Assembly (NCBI RefSeq): GCF_033439725.1
Contig: NW_026944384.1
Coordinates: 2,418,001 to 2,482,000, forward strand
Length of the DNA: 64,000 nt
Direction of reading: 5' to 3'
From: Neurospora tetraspora
Lineage: Eukaryota > Ascomycota > Sordariomycetes > Sordariales > Sordariaceae
Of this stretch, positions 1 through 12,871 are shown one piece after another. The position numbers and the translations under genes were made by a program. A model generated the notes under the pieces. The model saw nothing but the letters and a program-made list of their open reading frames with translations, was not told the DNA's origin and did not search any database. Position 1 is the first letter of the stretch. Every line of letters begins with the position of its first letter.

Positions 1-3000
1 ATAGTTCCCGCTTCCACTCGGTGTTAGGACGTTAGTATTCGCTAACTATCCAAACAAATTTATTCTTAAAGAAATCGAAATTATTATTATCCTTTATTTT
101 TAATTTAATAAAATTTTAAAGCGCATTCTCCTTCTAATTAGAGTTATAATATTAATGCTACAAATAAATTATTAAATTAAAGTAGGTTTTAATTTAATCC
201 GGGTAAATTTCGTACAAGTAAAGTATTAAATCGTAATAAGTATAGTTAGCTAAACGATTCTTAACGTATAGAAATTTATTACGGTCGGTTAAGTAATAAT
301 TAACGTTAATTTCGAACTTATCATAAATTAAATCGTACTAGGCCTTAAAAGGAATATCGTCTTCTTTATTCTAATTATAATATTTAACAGGGTCGGTTTA
401 TTTAGTACTACAGTAGCAGGAATTAGAGCGCTTTCCGTCATTAGGGTCGGTTTCAGGGGGTAAAGTCGAAAAATAGGTAGAAACTTTAAAGGGGGCTTCG
501 CTAGCGTCTTTCTCAATACTAAGAAGGACTATTTCTTTAACCTTTCTCTTATTTTTATTCTTAATCACTTTTTTACTAATATGTAAATTAGTAATAAAAT
601 TTTTTAATCCCTTAATAGTATCTTCCTTGTCTATAAGAGAGTTCTTTAATTATTAGACTATAGCGGGAGTAGTAGCGCTATAATAATTAATTAAAATGGG
701 GACCTAATTGTAAATAGTTTTAAATTTAACGTTTAAATAGGAAACGAAGGAGTAAAACTCTAATCATTATTCTACTCGTACTATATTTATAATAAATAAT
801 AATTTGAATTCCTAAAATATAGTTTCGGGGTTGCCGTAGTATAATTTAATAAACTTCTCTTTTGTAAAATAGTTGGAAAAAGGGAAATTTAAAAAGGTGA
901 CGAATATTTAAAAAGGAACGCTAGGGACGGAGTCGCGAATGAACAATTCAACGAATTCCTCTATTTTTTACTTTAAATCGTTAATAACCTCCTTTCTAAT
1001 TAGGCGGGTATCGAAGGTTTTATCGTCTTCGATTACCCGAATAATATATTAATCGAATAAATCGAAGGATAGTTCGGATTCCTCGTCGCTATTTTTATAA
1101 TTAGCTACCGCTTCGGTTAATACTTTGTTAAGTAATTTTAATTAATAGTATATATAATATAAGGACTTTTTGCAAAGGATTATAAACTTGCTGTAAAAAC
1201 GTTCTTCGTTTAAATAAAAGCTATTATAGCGCTCTTTATCGAAACGTACGGCCTTATATATATTATCTTTAATAATAGGGTCGATGGGCTTATATTTATC
1301 ACCAATAGCAACCTTCTTCTTAGGTTTCGGTTTTATAACCGTATTCTTCTCTTATATTAAATTAAAATCCGGAGAATTAAAACTTCCTTCTCTGTCACTA
1401 TTTCTACCCTCCTTATTAAAAAAAGGTATTATCGCAGTCGTTATTAAAAATATCCTCATTATAATAATCGTCGTAATTCTCAGTCTATTCGGTACCCTTA
1501 CGGTTACTAGCGCTATTACGTATTAGGTATAGAGGTGCTATCGTACTACTATTGTAAATATTCGGTACTTTAAATTCTTATAACAAATCTTTCTAATTTC
1601 GATTTAGGATTTAACCTTCCTAGGTAGTTATTGGGTTAATTTAAAATAATATAAGGGCACAATATGGGTAAATTGAAGGTAAAGTTAGAATTTTATCTAT
1701 AATAGAAGATTTTAAATAGGGAAAAGAAAAGAGGAAGGGAATTAGGTATAAGCGTATAAATTCAAAATAAATACCCTAATCGTATAAGCGATAGCGGGAC
1801 CTATATACGGGTCGCTATTAACCAATCCCTTTATTCGTATCTCCTTTACTTATAAAATAAACCCCTATACGTACTAAGGTCTACCCTATAGCTAGTCTTA
1901 GTATAGCTAATTAAATAGCTTACATTCTCTAGACCGTACTATACCCAGAACCTCTATATACCCCATTCTATCGCGTATAGCACCCAAGCCCAAACCCAGT
2001 CTGCCAGCGCCGTTACAATAAATCGATAAAAGTAATTATATTAATAGGGGTTATTAATATTAAAATATAATAGTATAAAAAGAGTAAATAATTAAAGGAA
2101 GTAATATAGCGAGAAAATTGTACGATTAATTATTTCGTTGCTCGTACTAGCCTTATTAAAATTAATAATAGTCAATTTCGTATAGTTGTAAATGAGTACT
2201 ATAGAATTAAGTTGCGTATTAGAGAGAAGTAACGATAGCGTAAGAAAGATTTCGATATTAAATGTATTATTCTACAGCGTTAATTTAATATATATAAGAT
2301 TAAGTAATAGAATAAAATTTAGAATAAGAGGATTAAATTATAATTTACTAATAAAATGCGTATACAATAGAATATTGTAATTGACTTAATTTTAAATAAA
2401 ATTAAAAATTAAAATTAATTATTTGAATAATATAAATTTATATAGCGAATACGCTAGGGGACATATCTAGAGGCGAGGAGGGATATTATACGAGAAGATG
2501 CTATATAGTTAGGTAAATTAAAAATAGATATAGTACTTCCTCTATATTGAGCGCCTCTTAGTAACTACCCTAAACCAATTATACTATAGATTTATAACGA
2601 ACCTGTATAAGCTATCGTCGAAGAGGTTATTACTACTTTTATTTCTAGTAAAGAACGAGCTATTAAGGAGGAGGATATAGAAGAGGAAGAAGAGGAGGAG
2701 GAGGAAGAGTAGTCTTATAAACTAATATAGGTAGAATAGATATAGAGTTTATATAAGGAAAAAGAGCTTCCCAATTCTAATTTAGTTGAAGAGTAGGACT
2801 CTAGTATATAGTTAGATTCTATAGTAGAGTAAAATACTATGTTAGAAAGTGGCGATGTCGAAATTATTAAAATCTCTGACGATTTTATTAACCTTATTTT
2901 AAGGGATTACTAACTAGAATACAGAGATATTTACTAATTTAACGGATATTATATACAACAATGTAGGAATTTTTTAAAAAAAAATGGAGTGATATAGTTA

Positions 3001-3010
3001 TACCGCTAGT
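1..3010. repeat. AT-rich RIP-mutated repeat block (relic DNA)
   Basis: Base composition changes sharply near 3010. The left side is very AT-rich, dense in TA, and poor in CA and TG, while CG is kept. That is the signature of repeat-induced point mutation, which in Neurospora and relatives converts CpA to TpA in duplicated DNA during the sexual cycle. No open frame above about 80 codons survives and none resembles a known protein. An acidic-codon run near 2670-2710 may be the remains of a coding region. A slightly less mutated patch lies near 1985-2020. The block reaches the left edge, so its full length is unknown. The parent family cannot be named; it is a heavily decayed fossil. Such blocks usually carry DNA methylation and H3K9me3 in Neurospora (inference here). 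Confidence 0.85.
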
Positions 3011-6000
3011 TTATATGGGCGGGGAAGTCCCGAAATTTTTACGAATCAATGTGCATTTGCGAATCAATATGCCAGACCCATTGCGCAGCAATGGGTCTGA
3101 GAGGCGTTTCTAGCCCAGACAAGTAGGAGTGGATGTCGTGGTGGGTGCGAAGGTTCAGGTGTGAGATGCAGTGGTGCAATGGTGCAGTGGTGGGTTTTGG
3201 TCGTCGTAACAGTATGGTTCGAGACTGCAGGGAGACGGAAAGAAAAGAGAAAAGAAAAAAAAAAGCTTGGAGCCCGAAACCATTCAAGCAAGAGCCTCGC
3301 CCCACTGCGCCTTCCGTCGGCGCGACAGGGCATGTGCACTTGGCTTGACCGACCAATAATGGCGTGAGAAATCCCAGTCTTGGAAGGTGCGATCTGGAAG
3401 TGCACCCAATCGATCTCTCACTGTGTCGTAAATGGAAGTCGCTCACCACTGCGCTCGTGCACTGCAGTTGCAACGGAACTCACCAGCCTCAGCCAGGCAC
3501 GCTCCAGCAGCAAGGGCATCGTAAACTCGACAGCAAATGATGGTTCGGAGTTCAAAGAGCTTGCATGTGTACCCCACAGAAGAGATACCAGGTACCTAAC
3601 GGCAGTCTTTTCTCCCTCAACAAGGCATGGATCTGTGGCCCGTGCACCCGATAGATAGAGGTACCTAAAACATGTTGTAGATTGTACGGCACGCAGCGAC
3701 TACCGCAGTATGCGCTCAGCTAATTTTCGCAACTTGCTATTTTCCTTGGATAGGTGAACAATGGTAGCAATGGTAGAGGAACCATCCGGAAATTCCCAAC
3801 GGCCTGCGGATGGGTGGAAGTGCCTCTGATGAGTAAGGCAAGTACTGACTTTTATGGTGCGATAAATCAGAGCGGCTTTCAATCTTGCTCAAAGAGTACC
3901 TACCTGGAGCTGCCCGCATATCCATGTTTCATGCCGTTCTTTCTGGAAATTTCTCATTGTGACCAACCATGCATCCTGCTCGGCAGGTAACATCCTTCTT
4001 TTCGGTGGCATGCACGGGTGGTGTGTGCCCGCGGCCTGTTTCACTGCTAAAATGCCCCTGCCTGCTCTTCCTTCCCCTGTCCGAATTGACCCCGAGACGG
4101 ATGCCGTTGTCTGGTTTGCAGTGGCTGTTCTCTCGGCGGTCTCCTTCGTCCACTTCCCTTGCCCGGCCCCGTCCTTGAAAACACAAAAACGGAGATGGCT
4201 GCACCATACATATGACCACACGCAAGTGGAAGCGAAGCGGGGAGTAAAGCACTGATGGCCATGAACAGGGCATACACAGTAGACATGCCTCGAGCACGCA
4301 TACTCGTTGCCTGCAAAGAACACACCGACATGAATTCTATTTTCAACCGAAGCATTCAATCTCGCAGACATTTTCGTTGCCATCAAAAGGTTCAGATCAG
4401 GAATGGCAATGTTCAACTTCTCAGATTCCAGATGTCAGCATCGCTTTGTGCTTCCAAGCTCCGACTGCAGTCTCTCCTTGGGAAACACAGTGCCTGAGCC
4501 AGCGACAAGGGAGTGAGTGTTGGGGCCCGGCTGATTGGTGAGATCGGCTTGACAAGGAACAAGATTGGTTATACATCCGATTCTTATCGGTAACCGACAT
4601 GGAGCCGGGCTACGTGACGGTACCTTTCAAGCCGTCAAGTCTCGGCTGGAATATTGGCTGACAAAAGTCGTCCCAGGTTCCGGCAGGATACACTGTTAGT
4701 TGCGAAAGAAGGGAAGCCCCACCTTCCTCTGGGGACCTAAATTCCATGAAACTGCAGTGAGGTCGGGTCCCGCTTCAATCCACACGTCCCCGCCAATGGT
4801 ACGTACCTCCCCTCGCTTGGCTTTTCCTCGTGAAGCGCAAAAGCCTTTTGGTGATCCATCACAACCTCCTAAAGTTCCTCCCACTCTAACTACATTCGCG
4901 CTCGTACACAGTAGTTTGGGCCACCCAAGAGCATCGACCCCGACCGCAGACGAGACCGCCGATGCCCGAGTTGTCTCGCAGGCCTCGCTAAAAGGAACAC
5001 GAACCAACTCTCCGCCAGACCGGAATCGCCCTTTGTTGGGGTTGATCGGGGCTGATGTGGACATGTGGTTGATGGCACCTTGGAGCTCGCAGGCCGTGGG
5101 GAGGCGAGTTACTACCTTAGCTGGGAGGAAGGGCTGCGCAGAGTCACCGCAAAATCAGCTCAGACCTTCTGTCAACCCTCCAACTGGGAAAGCATCATGC
5201 GTATGCGCAATCTTTCAAGCCACAACCGTCGAAACGAGAGCGAACAGCGAAAGCAAGCAGCACTAACAAACCGCCGCAAAGGGCCAGCTCCAAAGATGTT
5301 GCCAAACCAGGGTTGCGGGGGGCAACACCCAAATATCAAGGTACGTATCTATTCTTGTACCCCACCATCAAACAGCTCTCGGCCGAGGTCCCGTCCTTCC
5401 TAGAGCCATGGGTCTTTGCGGTGGCTCTATTATCGGAATGCCGTAATCTGTACAGCATATTGGACATCCACGACATCCACGACATCTCCGCGATAGGGCA
5501 AGTTTGGGCCACGGCCACGGCCCACGGAACAAGACAAATCAGGAATCTCCAAAGACATCCCTCTCGCCGTCGTCAGGAGGCATGTGGGCACTGGGCACTG
5601 GGCATGCTTTCAACACCACCATCCGCTGTCTTCGGTGCAACCCTTTCTGTGTTGACAAAAGAGGGCAAAGAACGACAATCTCTTAAAACGCAAGGCCCCA
5701 AAATCCTGCGCTACTGCTTTCCGTGCCAGCGCTAATTATGACCATTCCTCTTCCTTTCTGGCCGGCCCCGGCAGAAGTTCTGCTGGCTTACCACTGGTCA
5801 CCACAATCAGGTAGTGGGGTGTCTCTAGTGGGCACACGACGCCGAACACTGGATTCCTAACAGGAAGTTGAATGCTTGGACGGATTTCAATACGTTACGG
5901 ATACAAGCCCGGCTCACGGGGGAAAGGCTGCAGAAAGACCAAGATGCGCGTATTTGCACGGCATGGCTGCGGTAACCAGAACGTTGACCATTTGAGCCGC

Positions 6001-8219
6001 GCCGCAGAACCCACAGCCTGGAGCAACACATTAGGGCCAGGCAAACCAGGGTTTGAAGGCAGGGGAGACACAGGAGAGGTGACATCTCCTTATGGAAACA
6101 CCCCCGCTGAGAAGACTTCGGTACGCTGATCCTGGCCGATCCTCTCAAGAAGACCACACGACGGCCACTCAAATTCCGTACAGACCTTCGCATGAGTCTT
6201 GGCTACTCATCTTACACACCTATTTTTCCCTCACGCACACCCACTATTGTCCCAAGGCGCACCTTTCGTCCCGTGCATTGTGGGTGCATCAGTGCAAGGA
6301 CTGGCTTTCAGGGTGTCGCTCCCCGCTCGCTTCGGTACCTGGGTACCTCACTTTAACACGCGAGCATGCCCGTGGTCATGGGCTTTGCAAATGGAAGCCA
6401 TTTGTGCTGTCAGACTCCACGGCAACTGAAAAGTCATGCAGACGACAAGTCTGTTGCGACCCCTGCCCACCCCAGTTGCAGAAGGGACGCCGCGGGCGGC
6501 CATTATCCCCTCCACAGGACGTCCCTCCTTGCCCTTGGGCACTCCGCGCACACAGGTGGCTCAAGTGGGCACCTCTACGCTGTATCAATCCGATCCTGTA
6601 CATCACCACGTCCTCACTTTGTTGCGAGTTTTCTCCTCCACCACCTCAGACGGCTATCCCACCGTGTGCCGCCTGGCTGCGCATGTCACCATGGCTCCCA
6701 CCTCATTATGACCGAAATGAGGGCACGAGGGGCGGTTAGTTTTGCAAAGTCAGCATGATCCTCGCCCGTCTAGCATGATCCTCGCCCGTCTAGCATACTC
6801 CTGCTCAGTCCCGACATTATCCATTCTGCCCGAGGTGTCCAAGCTGATATATCTGTACCTGCACAGTATCATCGTGGCTCAAATACGTATGTATGCTCGC
6901 AGTGCTTTGCACATGTTCATGGCGTGACAGCAGTGGAATCAATCGCTACTTTGTCGGACATTGCGCTCGGCTGACAGGCTAGGTAGAGAACCTTACCTGA
7001 AGGCTTTGGGTTCATTGGTGCGTATCACCACAAACGCTCTTTTGAAGCAGCGGGTAGGACGGGGACGGCAAGTAAGACATCTGGATAACGAATTCGTTTT
7101 CAACCGTTGCGGACGGCAGACCACTAGGTAAACTGCGCATCGGTATGTATCCAAGCCACCGACTCAGCTCAACTCCATTTCTAGTGTACTGTAGTAGGTA
7201 CGTACTTCGCACTTTCACACCAAGCATGCCGGGATGAGAGTACCAAAGAATGGCTCGAGACACCACCACGGAGATGGAGTGCTGGAGAGTGGAGGCGGTT
7301 TCTTTCCGCTTCATTGATCCGCTTGACCGCCCACCACCACCCATCTGGAACCTCCGCTCACTGCTATCGTACGCCTTCAGACGTTGACACTGTGTGTACC
7401 TGACGAATGGTCATTTACGGCAGCACAGTGTGTATACTATGATACAAACTCCTCATGAATCTTGCCTGGGCTAGCCAACCATGACCCATGCCATGCTTCT
7501 TCACGATGTAACTTAACCCAGCGAGTACGGCGGTACAAGCCCCACATTAGGTACGTTCTTTAACAGCTTACACGCGACGGACCCAAGAATCCACGACGAG
7601 GAGCCGCCCTTTTTCCCCCTTGCAACCCCGTACTGCGTACGGAGCCGTCCCTCGCAAGCACTTCGGATTACCATTGCCCGTCAATATCTCCATCCGGCTT
7701 TTGCAGTTTGCGTCTACCTTGCCCATCATACCCTGCAGTTTATTCTGGTGTGGGCAGAAGCCGAAACCCTTTCAAATTCTTCTTTCTTTTCTTCAAGGTT
7801 ATCCAGGCTGAACCATCCCTGCGCGCACATATGACGCAGGCTACCCAAGCCAAAGTCATGGGTAAGCATCCGTTGAGCCCCGTCGACGCGGAGTCTTGCA
7901 CACTGACACGACGGGATTCACTTACATGCCTGAGCGCCCCATCGGCTGTCTTGTTGTTGTTTCCTTTCGGCGCCAATATGGTCAGATTGTCACTTCAAAC
8001 TAGGTTTGATCCATCCAACCGCTTCCAACTTCCATCTCCATCTCGGTTCTCCGGCCGGGGCCTAAGTGTCTTGCATGGTTTCCATACTATTGTTACTTTC
8101 ACTTCCTTCTCACTTCATATACCTCGTCCATCTTCACTTGGAAAGTTGACCAAGCTTCCTTCAACAAGCAATACTTTTCCATACACTCTACCTATCTCTC
8201 TTCTCAGCACTCCACCAAG
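3011..8219. other. 5.2-kb spacer without a supported gene
   Basis: The composition is GC-normal. Many overlapping open frames of 60-215 codons occur on both strands, but none has a recognisable motif, consistent splice pattern or frame bias, so I call no gene. A 20-bp tandem duplication lies at 6752-6791. The last few hundred bases (about 7870-8219) are pyrimidine-rich and look like the leader of the gene at 8220. An ATG at 7831 opens a 130-codon frame that ends at 8223, overlapping the start codon of that gene. Large upstream regions of this kind are common for developmentally regulated Neurospora genes (inference). Confidence 0.55.
6752..6796. repeat. 20-bp tandem duplication
   Basis: Two identical 20-bp units lie head to tail at 6752-6771 and 6772-6791, followed by the first five bases of a third. 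It lies in non-coding spacer and has no visible function; replication slippage is the simplest origin. Confidence 0.8.
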
Positions 8220-9353
8220 ATGATGCCGTTACTGGTTAACAACAACAACAACAACTTCAACATGGATCTCCCCTATCAGGCTCCAGTGTTCAGCACCAAC
8301 ATGATGGAGACACCTTTTGATAAAGCGTCACAACAATATATCGCTGCTCATACACGAAACATGTCGAGGGGTTACGGTGGACAGAGGACGAACACTTCGA
8401 TGCGGATAACGAAGCCCAGCAGCGCCAGCACCAGCCCCCGCTACTCGTTTTCGCAGTCCAGGAGGAGGACTTTGATCGGTGATGGGTTCCAGAATCTCTA
8501 TACTCAACCTGCCGAGGCTGCGTACCTTCCCACTCCTGCGGCTGAATTCCCGGTCGAGTTCATGTACGAACCGGAGAGGAAGCCAACGACAACAGCACGA
8601 CCAGTTAGCTGGCACCCCTCGTCGCAACAAGTGGCATATTCCCAACCTTACCCTCAGGAGTCTACGATGGCGTATGCTCCTTACCCATCCAATCAGGACT
8701 TTGGCGCTTGCACACAGTTTCAGCAACTGCCCCCGACACCAAGCGTGTACTCCGGCTCCAACTCGCCATGCTCGGCGTCCTTCTCCCCACTATCACTTCC
8801 TTACGCCAGCGTCGACTTCCAACAATCTCAGCATCAGTATGCCTCGGCAGGGACCCAGCTCTACCAACCAGCTCCAGAATCACCCCAAAGCTTGGCTGGC
8901 ATGACTGGTGATCTTTCTTACGCTGCTTTCTCCAAGGCGGAGGGGAATGTTATGGGATGGACTTCTTATGCGCCGGTATCGAGCGGCTTGGACACATACA
9001 CGGCGCCACCCACTCCAAAGAATTTCGAGCTGCTTGAGCAGTTCACAAACACCAAGGTGGCCTCGGAAGAGCCTGTTTCCTATGAGGCACCGGAAGACGA
9101 CGAATCTGATGGCGAGATTCTGTACGGCATGGGACTGTACGATCCCCCCGAGACCAACGAGCCTGCCGGCATGGACCTCCACCGGTCTACCGTCTTTTCA
9201 CTTCTTGGAAACGCCGGAGCCTACGAGAAGCTCTCAGGCAAGGGCCTGAAGCTCGAGGATGCATGGGAGCCTCCTGCGAGCGACGATGAAGAGGACGATG
9301 AAGAGGAGGAAGAGGATGATGAGGAGGAGGAGCGCCAGGATGGGGATAACTAA
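8220..9353 (+). CDS. conserved hypothetical protein with Asn run and acidic C-terminus (377 aa)
   Basis: Single-exon frame of 377 codons. Two start codons stand in tandem (8220 and 8223) and I use the first. A short asparagine run follows near residues 7-13. Residues about 20-260 are rich in Ser, Pro, Gln and Tyr and look disordered. A more ordered segment near residues 295-350 contains GMGLYDPPE, STVFSLLG and GKGLKLEDAWEPP, which I remember as a block shared by uncharacterised Sordariomycete proteins. The end is almost entirely Asp/Glu. There is no signal peptide or membrane segment. The composition suggests a nuclear or regulatory protein, but no DNA-binding domain is visible, so no function is assigned. 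An upstream ORF ends across its start codon. Confidence 0.75.
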   Translation: MMPLLVNNNNNNFNMDLPYQAPVFSTNMMETPFDKASQQYIAAHTRNMSRGYGGQRTNTSMRITKPSSASTSPRYSFSQSRRRTLIGDGFQNLYTQPAEAAYLPTPAAEFPVEFMYEPERKPTTTARPVSWHPSSQQVAYSQPYPQESTMAYAPYPSNQDFGACTQFQQLPPTPSVYSGSNSPCSASFSPLSLPYASVDFQQSQHQYASAGTQLYQPAPESPQSLAGMTGDLSYAAFSKAEGNVMGWTSYAPVSSGLDTYTAPPTPKNFELLEQFTNTKVASEEPVSYEAPEDDESDGEILYGMGLYDPPETNEPAGMDLHRSTVFSLLGNAGAYEKLSGKGLKLEDAWEPPASDDEEDDEEEEEDDEEEERQDGDN

Positions 9354-10366
9354 AGACTCATGATTATGACACTTGCATGACGATACACTGGGAAGCATTA
9401 TACCGGCGACGGTTTGGGATACACATAGCATTTACGGGACGGATTCCTAGAAAGGGATATGGGCTGGAAGTCCTATCGAAGGTGCATCGACACATTGGGA
9501 ATGTGTGGCTAGGCGTTTTGGTTTGCGGTTTTTTTTTTCCACGAAGACAAAGATACCCACCTCTGCATATAAATACATGTACATATTTGAACAACATACG
9601 ATTCCGTGTTCTTGATTCATACACCATCTCTCTCATTCCTCGGCCGCAGTGCATGCCTGCAAATGTGTTGTCGTTCTTGCTGAGCTCTCATATTACCTCT
9701 CATCTTGAGCTTGTCGGGACGCCCCTGAATCAAGCAAAACCCAGTGATGAATAAGCGGCCAGCCGTCAGGGGAAGTGGATCGGTCAAAACAAACAACATC
9801 CATGTTGACATGATTTGCCGGAAGCGTGCACTAGCCACTGGACGGCAGCTGTTAGAAAACCTGACGGCCAGCCAGGCCGCGGTACGTACCTCTTACACCT
9901 CGCTGCCCGAACCCCCGAGAGGAAGTAAGATCCGGCAGGCAAGCTGGACCCTTTTTGGCCAGAAGGTCTGGAATCTCGGCGTGTCGGGTCAGAGATGTCA
10001 AAGGCAAAATCCTGCTACCCCGCCATGAGTGCTTGGCACCAATTCGAACGACACCAACGACATCGCCTTGGGTGCCCCTCATTGAGGACAGAAAAAAATG
10101 GATAAAGCGACTGCCAGAAGCCGTTATCGGCCGGCGCTCCACCAATTGCATCTCCATCTGCGAGCATGAAGTGTGAGTCAAGCTTGGTAAAAGTCGGTTG
10201 CTAGCGGGACAGGACGGCAATTGCACAATTGACTAGTTATTGCCGGGGCTTGGGTGCATGCAAGTGGTGAAGATCTGATATTCTTTCTCTCCTCCGAATT
10301 TGACTTGACAAACACCAAAACACTGCGTCTGAATCACCTCAGCTGCAGATATCACAACTCGCAAAG
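9354..10366. other. spacer between the 8220 gene and LYS9
   Basis: It holds the 3' flank of the upstream gene (a T-rich tract near 9527-9538) and the promoter and leader of LYS9. No supported gene or RNA gene was seen. Confidence 0.6.
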
Positions 10367-11973
10367 ATGGCTTCCCAACAGTAATGCCACCCCCCTAAAC
10401 CCCTCTACCTACTATGTACTCCCCCGCCGTCCTACCCTTATCCCGGCGACCGCAAGAGCCTTTAGGGATGCTGACCTCAAGTCTCCCATTTTCAGCAAGG
10501 TTCTCATGCTTGGCGCTGGCTTCGTCACCCGCCCTACTCTCGATGTCCTCAGCGAAGCTGGCATTCCTGTCACCGTCGGTACGTCAACAGTCAACTTGAA
10601 CACTGCAGTACCTCTTGTTCGACAGTCATAGGGACTTGAGCTGACATCTGCGCGTGTGTGCAACAGCCTGCCGTACTCTTGCCTCTGCTCAGAAGCTCTC
10701 CGAGGGCGTCAAGAACGCCACCCCCATCTCGCTCGATGTCACCAACGACGAGGCTCTCGATGCTGAGGTCGCCAAGCACGATCTTGTTATCAGCTTGATT
10801 CCCTACACTTTCCACGCTACCGTCATCAAGTCGGCTATTCGCCAGAAGAAGCACGTCGTTACCACCAGCTATGTCTCCCCCGCCATGATGGAGCTCGATG
10901 CCGAGGCCAAGGCCGCCGGCATCACCGTCATGAACGAGATTGGTGTAAGTCCATTGACATTTTGCTGTCGAAGCCGCCAGTTGTACTAAGTCGCTCTGTA
11001 GCTCGATCCCGGTATCGACCACTTGTACGCCATCAAGACCATCGATGAGGTCCACCAGGCTGGCGGCAAGATCCTCTCCTTCCTCTCCTACTGCGGTGGT
11101 CTCCCCGCCCCCGAGGACTCCGACAACCCGCTCGGCTACAAGTTCTCCTGGTCTTCTCGCGGTGTCTTGCTCGCTCTCCGCAACGCGGGCAAGTGGTGGC
11201 AGGATGGCAAGATTGTCGAGGTTGAGGGCAAGGACCTCATGAAGATGGCCAAGCCCTACTTCATCTACCCCGGCTACGCTTTTGTCGCCTACCCCAATCG
11301 TGACTCTACCATCTACAAGGAGCGCTACAACATCCCCGAGGCTCAGACCGTCATCCGTGGCACTCTCCGCTACCAGGGCTTCCCTCAGTTCATCAAGACC
11401 CTCGTCGACATTGGTTTCCTTGACGACACCGCGCGCGAGAGCCTGAGCAAGCAGACCCCCTGGAAGGAGGCCACCAAGGAGATTGTCGGTGCTGCTTCCT
11501 CCAGCCAGGAAGACCTCGAGGCCGCCATCCTCTCCAAGGCCACCTTCGAGTCCCCCGAGGACAAGCAGCGCATCCTCAGCGGTCTCCGCTGGATCGGTCT
11601 CTTCTCTGACGAGACCATCACCCCCCGCGGCAACCCTCTCGACACCCTCTGCGCCACTCTTGAGCAGAAGATGGAGTTCGAGGAGGGCGAGCGCGACTTG
11701 GTCATGCTCCAGCACAAGTTCGAGATCGAGCACGCCGATGGCTCCCGCGAGACCCGCACCTCGACCCTCGTCGAGTACGGTGTCCCCGGTGGCTACTCTG
11801 CCATGGCCAAGACCGTCGGTGTTCCTTGCGCCGTCGCTGTTAAGCAGGTCCTGAGCGGCCAGATCTCTGGCAAGGGCGTTCTGGCTCCCATGAGCACCGA
11901 GATCACCGAGCCCTTGATGAAGGAGCTCCACGAGAAGTATGGTATTACCATGATTGAGAAGACCATCTCCTAA
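10367..11973 (+). CDS. LYS9: saccharopine reductase (saccharopine dehydrogenase, NADP+, L-glutamate-forming)
   Basis: Catalyses the penultimate step of the alpha-aminoadipate lysine pathway, joining aminoadipate semialdehyde and glutamate to form saccharopine with NADPH. Four exons fit one frame: 10367-10380, 10496-10578, 10667-10944 and 11002-11973, giving 448 residues, the usual size for fungal LYS9 proteins. The 14-base first exon encodes MASQ plus part of a codon. A Rossmann nucleotide-binding motif follows at once (KVLMLGAGFVTRP, residues about 6-18). Later segments typical of the family include SYVSPAMMELDAEAKAAG, MNEIGLDPGIDH and FLSYCGGLPAPE. Introns are 115, 88 and 57 bases with GT/AG ends. 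The cytosolic location is from family knowledge. Codon use is strongly C-ending, as in highly expressed Neurospora genes. Assignment is firm. Confidence 0.95.
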
Positions 11974-12871
11974 GTTCTTTGAGAAATTCTTGGTCGACTG
12001 GAAAACGTTGAAAAGAATAAATTCTCTTTGACTAGGACGCCGAGTTGGAAATTCCATGGGCGAAGCAACTGGACGTAAAGGGGGTTTATCCCCGATCGGA
12101 CATGGAGCACATTGAAGGCTGTGGCTAGCGTTGCTTCGGTGAATACAAAGATACCAAAAGGTCCCGGCGTTAAAAAAGAGGAAAAGGAAGGGAATTCGCC
12201 CGGCAAGGTCCAGATACCTCATGAAGATGGCATGTCCATACCTCTGGTTCATGGGGAGGCATGCCATCATACCGTGGTGGGTTTTGCGGGCATGTAGGCA
12301 TGGATTTAGGTAGTTGCACGAATCGACACCGCATGTTGAAGCCCCATATGAAGCTCCTTGCCGCAGTGAAATCATGTTGTTCCTACGATGCTTGAATCGT
12401 TTGATAAGATATTGGGTTTTCGGCTCCCATCATGATCGTCTTTGAAGTGATGTAAACAAATATGGGGGTCGTGAAGCCTGGTGTAGTCGTAGAGTTCAAA
12501 ACACAATCCAGGAAAAATATGCAGTTGAAAATGTGTTGGGGTCCGTGTCCGACACAAAAAGTGCATTTTTGCACCACCACCAACAAAACCACAAAAATAA
12601 ACCGTCAAGGTACGATGAGGAGACAAACGTTCAGACAAATGATTCGCACCGGCTTCCAGTTCTGTTGTGGTGTATATGGATGAACTTCCTTTATCAGATC
12701 ATATGAGATGATTCTACTGCCGCGGTATTCCGCCAACTTAAATTTCATCCCGACTTCAAAACTCAAACTCGGTGAACCAATCCAACTACCGGCAAGGATA
12801 TCGTGATTGCGACCAGGCCAAACCACAACAACAACTACCTACTACCGGCAATTGGGAGGGAGGCAAAAGAA
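11974..12871. other. spacer between LYS9 and LAS1
   Basis: Contains the LYS9 3' flank and the LAS1 promoter region. Open frames here are short or antisense and none is supported. Confidence 0.55.

Noticed and set aside
3039-3473. 144-codon minus-strand frame beside the RIP block
   Set aside because: Low-complexity His/Ser/Leu content, overlapping frames on the other strand, no motif; treated as chance.
10591-12375. 594-codon minus-strand open frame opposite LYS9
   Set aside because: It mirrors the LYS9 exons, whose C-ending codon bias keeps the antisense frame open. Its composition (repeated G, L, V, D, E) is that of an antisense shadow and it has no domain.
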